64,000 nucleotides of DNA from Clostridia bacterium (lineage in GTDB: Bacteria; Bacillota; Clostridia; Oscillospirales; Acutalibacteraceae), in assembly GCA_017399535.1 (NCBI GenBank), contig JAFQBX010000005.1, forward strand, positions 1 to 64,000, given 5' to 3'. Below are positions 34,093 to 43,074 of this stretch, in pieces (within the stretch, counting starts at the first letter, position 1; every line of letters starts with the position of its first letter). A model generated the notes under the pieces. The model worked only from the letters and a program-made list of their open reading frames with translations, did no database searches and had not been told where the DNA came from. The position numbers were made by a program, and so were the translations under genes.

Positions 34093-36699
34093 TTAAATAT
34101 TCTTTGCCTTGTTTACAAGCTCGTATAGCTTTTGCATTGCTTCGATTGGGGTGAGGACATTGACGTCAAGCAGCTTCATTTCATTTACAAGCTCGTCAGA
34201 TTCGTGCGAATCGAATCCAAGCTGGTCGTCAATATTCGCGGGCTGATTCACATAGCGAATTTCGCGCGATCCTCCGTCGCCCTGTTCGAGCTCGGTGAGT
34301 ATTTTCTTTGCATTTTTAATGACCGAATCGGGCAGACCTGCGAGCTTTGATACCTCGATACCATAGCTGCCGTCGGCCGCTCCTCGTACAATTTTACGTA
34401 AAAAGGTGATGTCGTCGCCGCGTTTCTTTACCGACGTGTTGTAATTGATAATGCCGCTGATGGTATTTTCCATTTGAGTCAGCTCGTGATAATGGGTCGC
34501 AAAAAGTGTCTTTGCCCCGATTCGCTTGCGGTCGCATACAAATTCGAGCACCGCCTGGGCAATCGCCATTCCGTCAAAGGTCGATGTACCTCGTCCAATT
34601 TCATCAAAGACGATGAGACTATCCTTTGTCGCATTTCGCAGGATGTGTGCAACCTCGCTCATTTCGACCATAAAGGTTGACTGACCGCTTGAAAGGTCGT
34701 CAGACGCGCCTACACGGGTGAAAATGGCATCACAAATGGAAATGTCCGCCCTTTCGGCAGGGACGAATGAGCCGATTTGCGCCATAAGGGTAATGACGGC
34801 AACCTGACGCATATAGGTCGATTTTCCCGCCATATTCGGTCCTGTGATAACGGCGCAGAGATTGTTTCCATTGTCGAGCAGAGTGTCATTCGGCACAAAG
34901 GGTGATTTATTTATCGCTTCGACCACGGGATGACGTCCCTCGCGGATATTTATAACGCCGTTTGTATTTATTGTCGGGCAAACGTAATTATTATTTGCCG
35001 CTACCTTTGCGAGTGAATAAAGTGCATCGAGGCGTCCGATTGCATCAGCTGTACGTTGAAGCGTCTCTAAATCCTTTGCTACTGTTGTCTTTACCTCATC
35101 GAAAAGCTCACCTTCGAGGCGAACAAGTCGTTCCTGTGCGCCGAGGACTCGACTTTCCTGAACTTTAAGCGATTCGGTAATATATCTTTCGGAATTGACG
35201 GTGGTTTGCTTTCGGATATATTCGGGAGGAACAAGCTCCTTGTAGCTATTGGTAACCTCTATGTAATAGCCGAAAACCTTGTTATATTTAATGCGGAGAT
35301 TTTTAATTCCTGTGCGCTCTCTTTCCTCCGCCTCGATTTTGGCGATAAAGCCGTGTCCGTCCTTTCGGATAAGGCGGAGTGAATCGACCTCCTCGTTGTA
35401 GCCCTCGCGAATAACGTCGCCGTCCTTTAATGTGATGGGCGGCTCGTCAACGATGGCTCGGTTTACGAGGTTGAGAATATCCTTATGCTCGCCGATGTCG
35501 CTGTTTATTTCGCGTATAATTCGGCTCTTGCACGGGGAGATAAGCTCCTTTATCTGCGGCAGACGGCTGATTGTATATGCGAGTGAACGAATTTCGCGCG
35601 GATTGGCGGTGCCGTGAAGTACCCTTGTCATAAGGCGGCGAATATCGTAAATTCCGTCCATTGCAACCGCAAGCTCGCCTCGCAGTACCGAATCGGAATA
35701 GAGCTCGGCGACACCGTTCTGACGCGAGGTAATTTGAGCCAGGTTGATAAGCGGCTGTTCAATCCAGCTGCGGATGAGACGCTTTCCCATTGCTGTTTCA
35801 GTCTTATCCAATACCCAGAGGAGTGAGCCCCTGTGCTCGTGTCCTCGCATTGTTTCGATAAGCTCTAAGTTCGCTCTTGTCGAAATGTCGAGCTTCATAT
35901 ACTGGTCGTCGGAATAGACGTTTATTTCGTTGATTCCTTCGAGTCCGATCTTTTGCGTTAGATAGAGATATTCGAGGGTGGCTCCGATAGCCATCAGAGC
36001 CGTGTCTCCCGGTATGCCGAGGGCAGAAACAGTCATATTAAAATGGGTTTCGACGCGTTCCTTTGCGTTAGCCAAGTCGGCATAACCATTGTCAACCTTT
36101 TCGCTTCGGCAACCGATTCGATGCTCGATATAGTCGCAAACCAATTGCGGCACGTTACCGCAGAGGATGATTTCGCGGGGCAGATACCTTCCGAGCTGAC
36201 TATTGATTCGCTCGGCTAAAAGATTCTCGGCATCGGTCATTTCGGTAAGGTCGAGCTGACCGGTCGACGAATCGACAAAGCAGAGTCCTGCCGAATTTCC
36301 ATTCACGACAAGACAGGAAAGAAAGCTATTCTTTGCCTCGTCGAGCATACTGTCCTCGATAACCGTTCCGGGTGTGATAATTCGGGTGACGCCGCGCTTT
36401 ACGAGTCCTTTTACGCTGGCAGGGTCCTCCATCTGTTCACAAATGGCAATTTTATACCCTTTTTCGACCATTCGGGCAATATACGCATCGCAGGAATGGT
36501 ATGGTACGCCACACATAGGAGCTCGTTCCTCGAGTCCGCAATCGCGTCCCGTAAGAGCAAGTTCCAATTCCTTTGATGCGACCTTTGCATCGTCAAAAAA
36601 CATCTCGTAAAAATCGCCGAGACGGAAAAAGATAATGCAGTCATCATACTCTTTTTTAATATCCAGATACTGCTGCATCATTGGGGATAATTTCGCCAT
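34093..36699 (-). CDS. mutS: DNA mismatch repair protein MutS
   Basis: An 868-residue MutS1. Mismatch-contact motif GDFYEMF (28-34) with Phe30 and Glu32; clamp and core domains; the ATPase Walker A GPNMAGKSTYMRQ (620-632) and Walker B FDEIGRGTST. C-terminal helix-turn-helix and dimerisation tail are complete. It recognises mispairs and recruits MutL. The ylbF-type gene, mutS and mutL are adjacent as in Bacillus. Confidence 0.98.
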   Translation of the reverse strand: MAKLSPMMQQYLDIKKEYDDCIIFFRLGDFYEMFFDDAKVASKELELALTGRDCGLEERAPMCGVPYHSCDAYIARMVEKGYKIAICEQMEDPASVKGLVKRGVTRIITPGTVIEDSMLDEAKNSFLSCLVVNGNSAGLCFVDSSTGQLDLTEMTDAENLLAERINSQLGRYLPREIILCGNVPQLVCDYIEHRIGCRSEKVDNGYADLANAKERVETHFNMTVSALGIPGDTALMAIGATLEYLYLTQKIGLEGINEINVYSDDQYMKLDISTRANLELIETMRGHEHRGSLLWVLDKTETAMGKRLIRSWIEQPLINLAQITSRQNGVAELYSDSVLRGELAVAMDGIYDIRRLMTRVLHGTANPREIRSLAYTISRLPQIKELISPCKSRIIREINSDIGEHKDILNLVNRAIVDEPPITLKDGDVIREGYNEEVDSLRLIRKDGHGFIAKIEAEERERTGIKNLRIKYNKVFGYYIEVTNSYKELVPPEYIRKQTTVNSERYITESLKVQESRVLGAQERLVRLEGELFDEVKTTVAKDLETLQRTADAIGRLDALYSLAKVAANNNYVCPTINTNGVINIREGRHPVVEAINKSPFVPNDTLLDNGNNLCAVITGPNMAGKSTYMRQVAVITLMAQIGSFVPAERADISICDAIFTRVGASDDLSSGQSTFMVEMSEVAHILRNATKDSLIVFDEIGRGTSTFDGMAIAQAVLEFVCDRKRIGAKTLFATHYHELTQMENTISGIINYNTSVKKRGDDITFLRKIVRGAADGSYGIEVSKLAGLPDSVIKNAKKILTELEQGDGGSREIRYVNQPANIDDQLGFDSHESDELVNEMKLLDVNVLTPIEAMQKLYELVNKAKNI

Positions 36700-36740
36700 T
36701 TTTTCACACCCTGAACTTTTTTAGTTTGATTTCGTAAAAA

Positions 36741-37151
36741 TTAGTGGCAGCCACCGCAGGTTGAGCAGCTTCCCGAGCAGCTATGCTCCTCGGGCTCGCA
36801 GGTGTCGGGGTCCTCGCCATTACAACAAAGTTCGAGAATAGCGTAAACCTTGTTCACCATGCCGCTGTAAAGCTGATTGGCGGCGTTGAATTTCTGCATT
36901 TTTTCGTTTGCGATGATGTCAGCGTAGGACTTGCGAAGCTTTACGTTAAGCTCGCTGATTTTTGCTTCGTCCTTTTCTTCCTTCTGACCTTCTTCGGCAA
37001 GCTGCATTTTGATAAGATTGAATTCACCGATTGCGCTCTGTAAGGTGGTATCGTTGTCGGCTTCTTCCTTTGCCTTGATATACTCCTTGAAGCTTTCGTC
37101 GGCCTGAATTGCCTTTCCGAGTTCTCTAACTGATTTGATGATGTTTTCCAT
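36741..37151 (-). CDS. YlbF/YmcA (RicF/RicA)-family protein with cysteine-rich C-terminal tail
   Basis: A 136-residue protein: an all-helical YlbF/YmcA domain (about 1-108) and a tail with seven cysteines in the last 30 residues, including CSGSCSTCGGC. In B. subtilis, YmcA, YlbF and YaaT form the Ric complex, carry [4Fe-4S] clusters and modulate RNase Y. ymcA lies beside miaB there, and here this gene follows miaB by 4 bases, so it is probably the ymcA equivalent. A cluster-binding or metal role for the tail is inference; it could also be a simple redox-active extension. Confidence 0.88.
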   Translation of the reverse strand: MENIIKSVRELGKAIQADESFKEYIKAKEEADNDTTLQSAIGEFNLIKMQLAEEGQKEEKDEAKISELNVKLRKSYADIIANEKMQKFNAANQLYSGMVNKVYAILELCCNGEDPDTCEPEEHSCSGSCSTCGGCH

Positions 37152-37155
37152 TGTT

Positions 37156-38568
37156 TTAATCCTCCAAAATTATAATTTTTCCTTCTAAAATCCAGTTTAG
37201 TGCCCGTGTTACCTCCACGGAGGCAAAGTGACCGAGCATATCGGCGTTTCCGTCGAAGCTGATGCCGACGTTCCCGCCCGTTCGAGCAAATATTTTGCCA
37301 TCGTCGTGGAATTCTTCGCAAAGGACACGTACCGTTTTGCCTACGAGCTGGGCATTTCGCTCGGCGGCAATCTCCTCCTGCGCTGAAAGAAGCTCACCCA
37401 TCCATTTTGCCTTTTCCTCGTGTGTGTACGGGTCGGGCATTTCGGCGGCAGGTGTACCCTTTCGGGCGGAGTAGATGAATGTGAAAAGAGATGTGAATTT
37501 GACCTCTTTTATAAGTGAAAGTGTGTCGCAAAATTCGTCATAGGTTTCGCCAGGGAAGCCAACGATTACGTCGCTTGTGAGCGAAATGTCGGGCATTCTT
37601 TCGCGTGCCGCCTTTATCAGTGACAGATATTTTTCGCGGTCATAGTGGCGGTTCATCGCGTCAAGCACGCGGTCGTTTCCCGACTGGAAGGGCAGATGCA
37701 GATGACGGCAAACCTTTTTACAATCGCGCATCGCATCGAGGAGTTCGAGCGTGCAATCCTTTGGATGCGAGGTCATAAACCGAATCTGAAAATCGCCGTC
37801 GAGGTTGTTTATCATTCGAAGCAGCTTTGCAAAATTGACCCCGTGCGATTCCCCTTTTCCGTAGGAATTGACGTTCTGACCGAGGAGGGTTATATCCTTG
37901 AACCCTGCGGCAATCATTTGACGCGCTTCGTCAATTATTGATTCGGGTGAACGTGAACGCTCGCGACCTCTTACATACGGCACTATACAGTATGTGCAGA
38001 AATTATTGCAACCGTACATTATCGGTAGCCAACCCTTGAAACTGCCGTCGCGACGGACCGGCAACCCTTCGGCAATTATATCCTCTCCGCCGATTTCGAA
38101 CACTCGACGTTCGGTAGATAATTTGTGAAAAACGAATTCGGGAAGGCGGTGAATAAGCTTTGTTCCAAATAAGATATCAACAAAGGGATAGCTGTTTTTT
38201 ATCTTTTCGGCGACCGACGGCTGTTCGGTCATACAGCCGCAAAGAATGATGATACAGCCATGACTTCTCTTATGCTTTTTGAGGGCGCCTACGTTACCGA
38301 ACACGCGGTTTTCGGCATGTTCTCTTACTGCGCAGGTGTTAAAGAGAACAAGGTCGGACTCGTCAACATTTTCGGTAAAGTCGAAGCCCATATCCCGAAG
38401 CATTCCCTTCATTCGCTCGGAATCGCTGACATTCTGCTGACAGCCGTAGGTGTGAACGTAGGCAAGTGGCTTTTTATTATACCGTGCGGCAACAAGCTCT
38501 GCCGCCTTTTGCGTAAAGTCCCTTTGACGCGCAAGCTCGGTCGGCGAAAGGGTTTTATTCTCTGACAA
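37156..38568 (-). CDS. miaB: tRNA-2-methylthio-N6-dimethylallyladenosine synthase
   Basis: A 470-residue methylthiotransferase. The N-terminal UPF0004 domain has its auxiliary cluster cysteines (TYGCQQNVSDSE, FNTCAVREHA, LCGCMTE); the radical SAM motif is CNNFCTYC; a TRAM domain ends the protein. It methylthiolates i6A37 made by MiaA, encoded in the same operon. 12 bases after the HAD phosphatase gene. Confidence 0.97.
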   Translation of the reverse strand: MSENKTLSPTELARQRDFTQKAAELVAARYNKKPLAYVHTYGCQQNVSDSERMKGMLRDMGFDFTENVDESDLVLFNTCAVREHAENRVFGNVGALKKHKRSHGCIIILCGCMTEQPSVAEKIKNSYPFVDILFGTKLIHRLPEFVFHKLSTERRVFEIGGEDIIAEGLPVRRDGSFKGWLPIMYGCNNFCTYCIVPYVRGRERSRSPESIIDEARQMIAAGFKDITLLGQNVNSYGKGESHGVNFAKLLRMINNLDGDFQIRFMTSHPKDCTLELLDAMRDCKKVCRHLHLPFQSGNDRVLDAMNRHYDREKYLSLIKAARERMPDISLTSDVIVGFPGETYDEFCDTLSLIKEVKFTSLFTFIYSARKGTPAAEMPDPYTHEEKAKWMGELLSAQEEIAAERNAQLVGKTVRVLCEEFHDDGKIFARTGGNVGISFDGNADMLGHFASVEVTRALNWILEGKIIILED

Positions 38569-38580
38569 GGTTAATTTCTC

Positions 38581-39243
38581 CTAACCTAATTTTTTAAGTA
38601 ATTCGATGAGTTCGTTTGGCTGGTCAATGATGGCGGTTGCGCCGTATTCCTCGAGCTCGGTGCGAGGTCTGAAGCCCCATGAAACACCGACGTCGTAAGC
38701 GCCGCTGTTTTTAGCCGTTTGGATATCGACGCAGGAATCACCGACAAAAACGCAATCATCGGGTGTGACGCCAAGCTTTTTCATCGCGATATGGGCGAGT
38801 GTGGGGTCGGGCTTTTTCGGAATATCGTCACTTGCGCCAAAAATGTAGTCAAAGCAATCGGGATAAAGCTTTGAAAGGATTTCCTTTGCGGCAGGTTCGT
38901 CCTTGTTGGTGACTACGGCAGTTTTGTAGCCGAGGGACATAACCTCTTTTACCACTTCGGGTACGCCGAGGTAAGCCGCCGTCTTATCCATACTGTGCAC
39001 GTTGTAGTATTCAAAAAATTTATCCTTTACTGCGAGAATTGTTTCGGCATCTCGCTTTTCTTCGGGTAGTGCTCTTTCGATAAGCTTGGGAATTCCGTCG
39101 CCGACAAAATAACGGAAAGCATCGGTTTCGTGCGTTTTGAACCCGAAGGCAGAAAGCGCGTAATTGGTAGCGTCAGCGAGGTCGTCGAGGGTATTCGTAA
39201 TGGTGCCGTCCATATCGAAAAGCACCGCTTTAATTCTATTCAC
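38581..39243 (-). CDS. HAD-superfamily phosphatase (phosphoglycolate phosphatase/PpaX-like)
   Basis: A 220-residue HAD hydrolase with the four motifs: DMDGTITNT (10-18), a VVTNKD threonine segment, a lysine in KKPDP and GDSCVDIQTAKNSG. Cap domain type C1. Likely substrates are phosphoglycolate or other small phosphates; PpaX-like pyrophosphatase activity cannot be excluded. The start is GTG at 39243 with AAAGGAG upstream. First gene of the long miaB-mutSL-divIVA run. Confidence 0.9.
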   Translation of the reverse strand: MNRIKAVLFDMDGTITNTLDDLADATNYALSAFGFKTHETDAFRYFVGDGIPKLIERALPEEKRDAETILAVKDKFFEYYNVHSMDKTAAYLGVPEVVKEVMSLGYKTAVVTNKDEPAAKEILSKLYPDCFDYIFGASDDIPKKPDPTLAHIAMKKLGVTPDDCVFVGDSCVDIQTAKNSGAYDVGVSWGFRPRTELEEYGATAIIDQPNELIELLKKLG

Positions 39244-39301
39244 TGTGGCAAATCTCCTTTTAAAACAAGCAAAAATATCAGCAATTATAGTTAATCAATT
39301 T

Positions 39302-39330
39302 ATTATATCAAAAAGCATCGACTTTTTCAA
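39302..39330 (-). promoter_or_regulatory. Strong promoter of the HAD-miaB-mutSL-hfq-sepF-ileS run
   Basis: On the minus strand: -35 TTGAAA (39325-39330), 17-bp spacer, -10 TATAAT (39302-39307) with an extended TGA. I found no equally good promoter in the 16 kb that follow, though internal ones are possible. Confidence 0.8.
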
Positions 39331-39363
39331 ATAAAATTCGCATATTTTTATACATTTTCGGAC

Positions 39364-39410
39364 AAAAAAATACCTCACGGAAAATTTTAGTCCGTGTGGT
39401 ATTTTTTATC
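39364..39410 (-). terminator. Terminator of the DUF4364 gene
   Basis: A 17-bp stem with one mismatch (39365-39381 with 39391-39407) carries A-runs and T-runs; it lies 17 bases past the stop of the minus-strand DUF4364 gene. Confidence 0.85.
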
Positions 39411-39426
39411 ACTGTAAAATAGGCAA

Positions 39427-40008
39427 TTATTCCGCCTCAAACTGCTCCTTCACCGACTTGTAATCTCCGGTGAGGAGGGCTATTGAGCCACTATAAATTT
39501 TGAGCGTGTTTTCGTGGAAGGTTTCCTTTACCAGCTTTGCCTGCTCCATATCGGGAACGAGCAAGGAAACCGTCAAAATCGGGTGGTCGCCGTCGATAAT
39601 CGAGCAGGTCACGTTAACACCAATGTCGGTTTGCTCCATTTCGACCTTGTTCTGTGCCTTGCTACGCCTTGTCGCAAGCATTTTGAGTCCGGCTTTAATC
39701 GCCTTTTCGCGAACGGTGAAGGGCAAATTCTTATAAAGTTCGTCAATCGCTTCCTTACCCTTTTCGCTGACGGTGTAAAGTTCACCCTCGCCCTCGACAC
39801 GAATAATGCTTCCGTTATCGGCAAGGTCGCCTATTGCCTGAACCACCTCAAAATAATTTGCAATTTCTTCGTTTATTAAAACCGACAAAATCTTATCCTT
39901 CGGAATAGGTTCTTTAAGCGTTGAAAGCAGGTAGCACACCATCTGTCTGACGTGCTGGCTGCTGATAAGTCCGCCGGGCGCAACCCCTGCTGTAAAAGCA
40001 TCAAGCAT
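39427..40008 (-). CDS. DUF4364 family protein
   Basis: A 193-residue protein with a winged-helix-like N-terminus (about 1-75, containing the GSIIRVEGEGELYTVSEKGK wing-like segment) and an alpha-beta C-terminal part. It matches the DUF4364 family of Firmicutes; function unknown, though the shape suggests a transcriptional regulator. AGGAG Shine-Dalgarno. Monocistronic, terminating at 39364-39410. Its leader is divergent from the tRNA-Thr promoter. Confidence 0.85.
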   Translation of the reverse strand: MLDAFTAGVAPGGLISSQHVRQMVCYLLSTLKEPIPKDKILSVLINEEIANYFEVVQAIGDLADNGSIIRVEGEGELYTVSEKGKEAIDELYKNLPFTVREKAIKAGLKMLATRRSKAQNKVEMEQTDIGVNVTCSIIDGDHPILTVSLLVPDMEQAKLVKETFHENTLKIYSGSIALLTGDYKSVKEQFEAE

Positions 40009-40035
40009 TTTTTTGTAACTCCTTTAAAATAAATG

Positions 40036-40064
40036 TTGACATATCGCGGTCAATTGATTATAAT
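40036..40064 (+). promoter_or_regulatory. Consensus promoter of tRNA-Thr
   Basis: -35 TTGACA (40036-40041), 17-bp spacer, -10 TATAAT (40059-40064): a full match to the sigma-A consensus, 24 bases before the mature tRNA 5' end. Confidence 0.92.
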
Positions 40065-40087
40065 AATTCTTGTCGCGAATATTATTC

Positions 40088-40163
<76 letters not shown>

Positions 40164-40166
40164 TTT

Positions 40167-40197
40167 AAACAGTCGTTTTTTAACGGCTGTTTTTTTG
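40167..40197 (+). terminator. Terminator of tRNA-Thr
   Basis: An 11-bp stem (40167-40177 with 40182-40192, one wobble) and T-run start four bases after the CCA end. Confidence 0.88.
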
Positions 40198-40244
40198 TTC
40201 TCTCTGGTAAATATGTTAACTCAAAAAAACCTGACTGTCAATGA

Positions 40245-40278
40245 CAAAAATAAGCCACCGAAATAATTTCGGTGGCTT
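40245..40278 (-). terminator. Terminator of the first SGNH lipoprotein gene
   Basis: A stem of 11 or more bp (40252-40264 with 40266-40278) with an AT-rich loop is followed on the minus strand by TTATTTTT, 16 bases past the stop codon. Confidence 0.85.
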
Positions 40279-40293
40279 TAATGCTGATGAAAA

Positions 40294-41100
40294 TTATGCA
40301 GCCATCTCTGCGATGAGGGCGTCAATGGTCGGCTTGATAGCTGTGTACCAATTATGTGCCATCTTTGCATTTCCGGCAGCTGACGGATGAACGTGGTCGG
40401 TTTCGCCGGCCTTCCAGTCGTCAACGACCCAGTCAATTCCCTGCTTTGAGAAGTCAACAAAGGAAACGTTATAGCCATTAAACGCCTTGTCCTCGCAAAG
40501 TTCTATAATAAACTCGCGAATCCACTTTACACGGGCACCTTCGGTAACGTAGGTCTTTGCCGTGTCGGTTGACGGAATCGGGTTACCAAGGAAGAGTTTT
40601 ACGTCAGGATTGTACTGTAAAATTTCCTTGATAAGTGTGCGATAATTCTTTTCGACTTCTTCGTTAAGTTCGTATCCTGCAAGGTCGTTTGTACCAATCA
40701 TAAGGATAATGATGTCGGGGTCACAAGCCATAGCACCTGCCAAGCTTCCGCGCAAACCACCGATGGTATTACCGCCGTAGCCGTAAAGACGGACAAATCC
40801 CTCAGGACAAAGGTCGCTCGGACTTGCATGCGGTCCAACGAAGCAGGTTGTTTCGCCGTAGCCATTGTCGATAAGCTCGTTTGCAAGATAGTTGCGGTAA
40901 GCATTTGTCTTCTTATATCCGGCGGTGAGTGAGTCACCGACACACATAATCTTTACACGGCCTGTTGTATCAATATCACAAGCATCTCCCGCCCAAACAG
41001 CTTCTGCAAACTCCTCAGTTTCGGCTGTTTCATTTGAGCTGCATGAGCAAACGGAAAGAACCATGAAAACAGTAAGCATTAAAGCAATAACACGTTTCAT
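40294..41100 (-). CDS. SGNH/GDSL hydrolase, probable lipoprotein (paralogue 1)
   Basis: A 268-residue secreted hydrolase. An N-terminal hydrophobic signal (1-18) ends in a cysteine-rich VCSCSS stretch, a probable lipobox with Cys20. SGNH blocks: GDSLTAG (55-61, Ser57), GGNTIGG (109-115), GTND (136-139) and DHVHPS near 235. It is a surface-anchored esterase, likely acting on acetylated polysaccharide or peptidoglycan. A paralogue sits directly downstream at 41236. Own promoter at 41133-41161 and own terminator. Confidence 0.9.
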   Translation of the reverse strand: MKRVIALMLTVFMVLSVCSCSSNETAETEEFAEAVWAGDACDIDTTGRVKIMCVGDSLTAGYKKTNAYRNYLANELIDNGYGETTCFVGPHASPSDLCPEGFVRLYGYGGNTIGGLRGSLAGAMACDPDIIILMIGTNDLAGYELNEEVEKNYRTLIKEILQYNPDVKLFLGNPIPSTDTAKTYVTEGARVKWIREFIIELCEDKAFNGYNVSFVDFSKQGIDWVVDDWKAGETDHVHPSAAGNAKMAHNWYTAIKPTIDALIAEMAA

Positions 41101-41132
41101 AATAAAACCTCCAAAATATTATATACCTTATA

Positions 41133-41161
41133 ATTTTATATCATATTCACAAAAAATGCAA
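41133..41161 (-). promoter_or_regulatory. Promoter of the first SGNH lipoprotein gene
   Basis: On the minus strand: -35 TTGCAT (41156-41161), 17-bp spacer, -10 TAAAAT (41133-41138). The surroundings are AT-rich, so other -10 choices exist. Confidence 0.55.
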
Positions 41162-41235
41162 CAAAAAGCGGTTAATTGATTTATTTTTGTAAATATATAC
41201 TAATTTAAGGTATGGTTTTTTTATAAAATGACCAT

Positions 41236-42039
41236 TTAAGCCGACAGTTCATCCATTGTGGGTTTTATCGTTTTGAAAATGGTTTTTGCGAATTTTTCCC
41301 AACCGGATGCAACGGGATGAACGTGGTCCTCGGGGTTCAAATCCTCGTTTGTGATTCCACTTGATTCGGGGCTCATATCAACCCAAGTAACGTGGGCTCC
41401 CGCCTTTGTCTTCTTTTCGCAGATGGCCTTTACGCCCTCGTTAAAGCCGACGTGTTTGAAGGTGTAGCTTCCCGATGCGAATGACGTCGGAGGTGCCGAA
41501 GCGCAGAAAAGTCTAACCTCCGGCTTTGCCTTTATGATGAGGTCGACGAGCTCCTCGTACTGTGCCGAAAGCTCCTCTGCCGTGCCCGAATTCATATCGT
41601 TTGTGCCAATCATCATTACGATTACGTCACAGTCGAAGCTCATAAACATATTCATATCGTTCTTTATTCCCGACATTCTGTAACCGCCTACACCTGCGTG
41701 ATTGCGATAATCGTGGTGCATAAATGCAGGTTCAATCTGCCACGGTCCGACAAAATTAAAGTTGTAGCCGTCATTTTTCAACATATCATAAAGATAGCTG
41801 CGATAGCCACTGCTGCCCTGGGTTCCCTGTGTCAATGAGTCGCCGAGAAGCATGATGTTAATGCCGTGATTTTCTGATTTGGTATATGGTTTAAGCACGC
41901 CTGTTTCCTCCGTTTCCGAAACAGTTGATGTGTCGTTTCCGCCGTCTGAATTTTCATCGTTTGATGCCGCTTTGTCCCCGCAAGCGGATAATAAAACGAG
42001 CATCGAAAGCGCCAAAAGTAAAGCTAATATCTTTTTCAT
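41236..42039 (-). CDS. SGNH/GDSL hydrolase lipoprotein (paralogue 2)
   Basis: A 267-residue lipoprotein with a clear signal and lipobox LLSACG (Cys20), then an acidic Ser/Asp/Thr-rich linker (25-48). SGNH motifs: GDSLTQGTQ (66-74, Ser68), GVGGYR, GTND (145-148) and DHVHP near 245. It shares layout and motifs with the protein encoded at 40294-41100; both likely deacylate extracellular substrates. It follows the LRR lipoprotein gene by 16 bases, so the two probably form an operon. No clear terminator is visible downstream. Confidence 0.9.
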   Translation of the reverse strand: MKKILALLLALSMLVLLSACGDKAASNDENSDGGNDTSTVSETEETGVLKPYTKSENHGINIMLLGDSLTQGTQGSSGYRSYLYDMLKNDGYNFNFVGPWQIEPAFMHHDYRNHAGVGGYRMSGIKNDMNMFMSFDCDVIVMMIGTNDMNSGTAEELSAQYEELVDLIIKAKPEVRLFCASAPPTSFASGSYTFKHVGFNEGVKAICEKKTKAGAHVTWVDMSPESSGITNEDLNPEDHVHPVASGWEKFAKTIFKTIKPTMDELSA

Positions 42040-42055
42040 ATTCCACTCACCTCAA

Positions 42056-42985
42056 TCAACCGTTAACAAATTCGATATTATCGCAGCCCACAAACGCATC
42101 GCCCGATGCACCCTTTTCGGCAGGATAAATTACCTTCTTTAACGAGGTGCAGTTTGCGAACGATTTTGATCCGATACCGATACTCTTGCACTTTGAAAAG
42201 TCGAGAGTTTGAATGGCTGTGCAGTATCTGAACGACTCTTTTCCGATAGTTGCCAGAGTTTCGCCGCAATTTATCTTTTTAAGCGATGAACAGCCGGTGA
42301 AGGCATAGTCGCCTACTCCCGTTGCAAATTCGGGCATTGTAAATTCCTCTAAGCTGGTGCAGTAGAAGAAGGTTTCCTTCGGAATTTCGCCCAGATATTT
42401 CGGCAATGATACCTCTTTTAACGATTTGCAGTAGTAGAATACCGACTGAGGAAGATTGGAAACCGAATCGGGAATCATACAGCTTTCGAGCGAGGTACAA
42501 TGATTAAAAGCATAGCTTCCGAGCGTAACGAGATTTGAAGGAAGCTCAATAGTTTTCAATCCTGTACAGTAGGAAAAGGCAAAGCTACCTATATTAGCCA
42601 CCGATGAAGGTACCTTTATGCTTTCGATTGTGCTAATGTCGGCAAAGCCGTTATCGCTAATTGCAGTAACAGGAATATCATCAACGCTCGACGGAATTTC
42701 AACCTGCTTTTTATTCCCGATATAGCCGACAACCGAAGCATTATTATTACTTATGTAGTAAATAAATTCGCCGTCAGTGTATTCGCCTTCTTCGAGGGCG
42801 TTTTCGTCAGGAATAAGGTTATTATCGTCGCGAATGGTAAAGGTGGGCTTTGACGATTCGGGAGTTGACGAGGATTCAACAGTTTCCTCTCCGCCTCCGC
42901 ACGAAATACACGCCGACATTGTCAGGGCAAAAACGCTCATTAGCGCAGCCCTCTTTATCACATACAATAAAATTGATTTTTTCAT
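42056..42985 (-). CDS. BspA-like leucine-rich-repeat (LRR_5) lipoprotein
   Basis: A 309-residue protein. The signal peptide ends at a cysteine-containing lipobox (SACISCGG near 24-31); a Ser/Glu-rich linker follows. From about 80 to the end there are roughly eight LRR_5/BspA-type repeats with the pattern of FxxCxxLxxIxIPxxVxxIGxxAF. Such surface proteins of Firmicutes bind host or fungal/plant glycoproteins. The repeat spacing is about 23 residues. It leads the operon with SGNH lipoprotein 2. Confidence 0.9.
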   Translation of the reverse strand: MKKSILLYVIKRAALMSVFALTMSACISCGGGEETVESSSTPESSKPTFTIRDDNNLIPDENALEEGEYTDGEFIYYISNNNASVVGYIGNKKQVEIPSSVDDIPVTAISDNGFADISTIESIKVPSSVANIGSFAFSYCTGLKTIELPSNLVTLGSYAFNHCTSLESCMIPDSVSNLPQSVFYYCKSLKEVSLPKYLGEIPKETFFYCTSLEEFTMPEFATGVGDYAFTGCSSLKKINCGETLATIGKESFRYCTAIQTLDFSKCKSIGIGSKSFANCTSLKKVIYPAEKGASGDAFVGCDNIEFVNG

Positions 42986-43016
42986 TCATTATACCTCCAA
43001 GTGAACATATAAAGTG

Positions 43017-43045
43017 ATTTTATCACAATTCATACAATTTTCCAA
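43017..43045 (-). promoter_or_regulatory. Promoter of the LRR-SGNH lipoprotein operon
   Basis: On the minus strand: -35 TTGGAA (43040-43045), 17-bp spacer, -10 TAAAAT (43017-43022) with an extended TGA; a GGAGG site lies before the ATG. Confidence 0.65.
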
Positions 43046-43074
43046 CCGCAAAGAAATACAAATATTACTAAATA

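Noticed and set aside
41200-41235. Terminator after the second SGNH lipoprotein gene
   Set aside because: ATGGT/ACCAT can pair but the stem is only five bases and no proper T-run follows on the minus strand.
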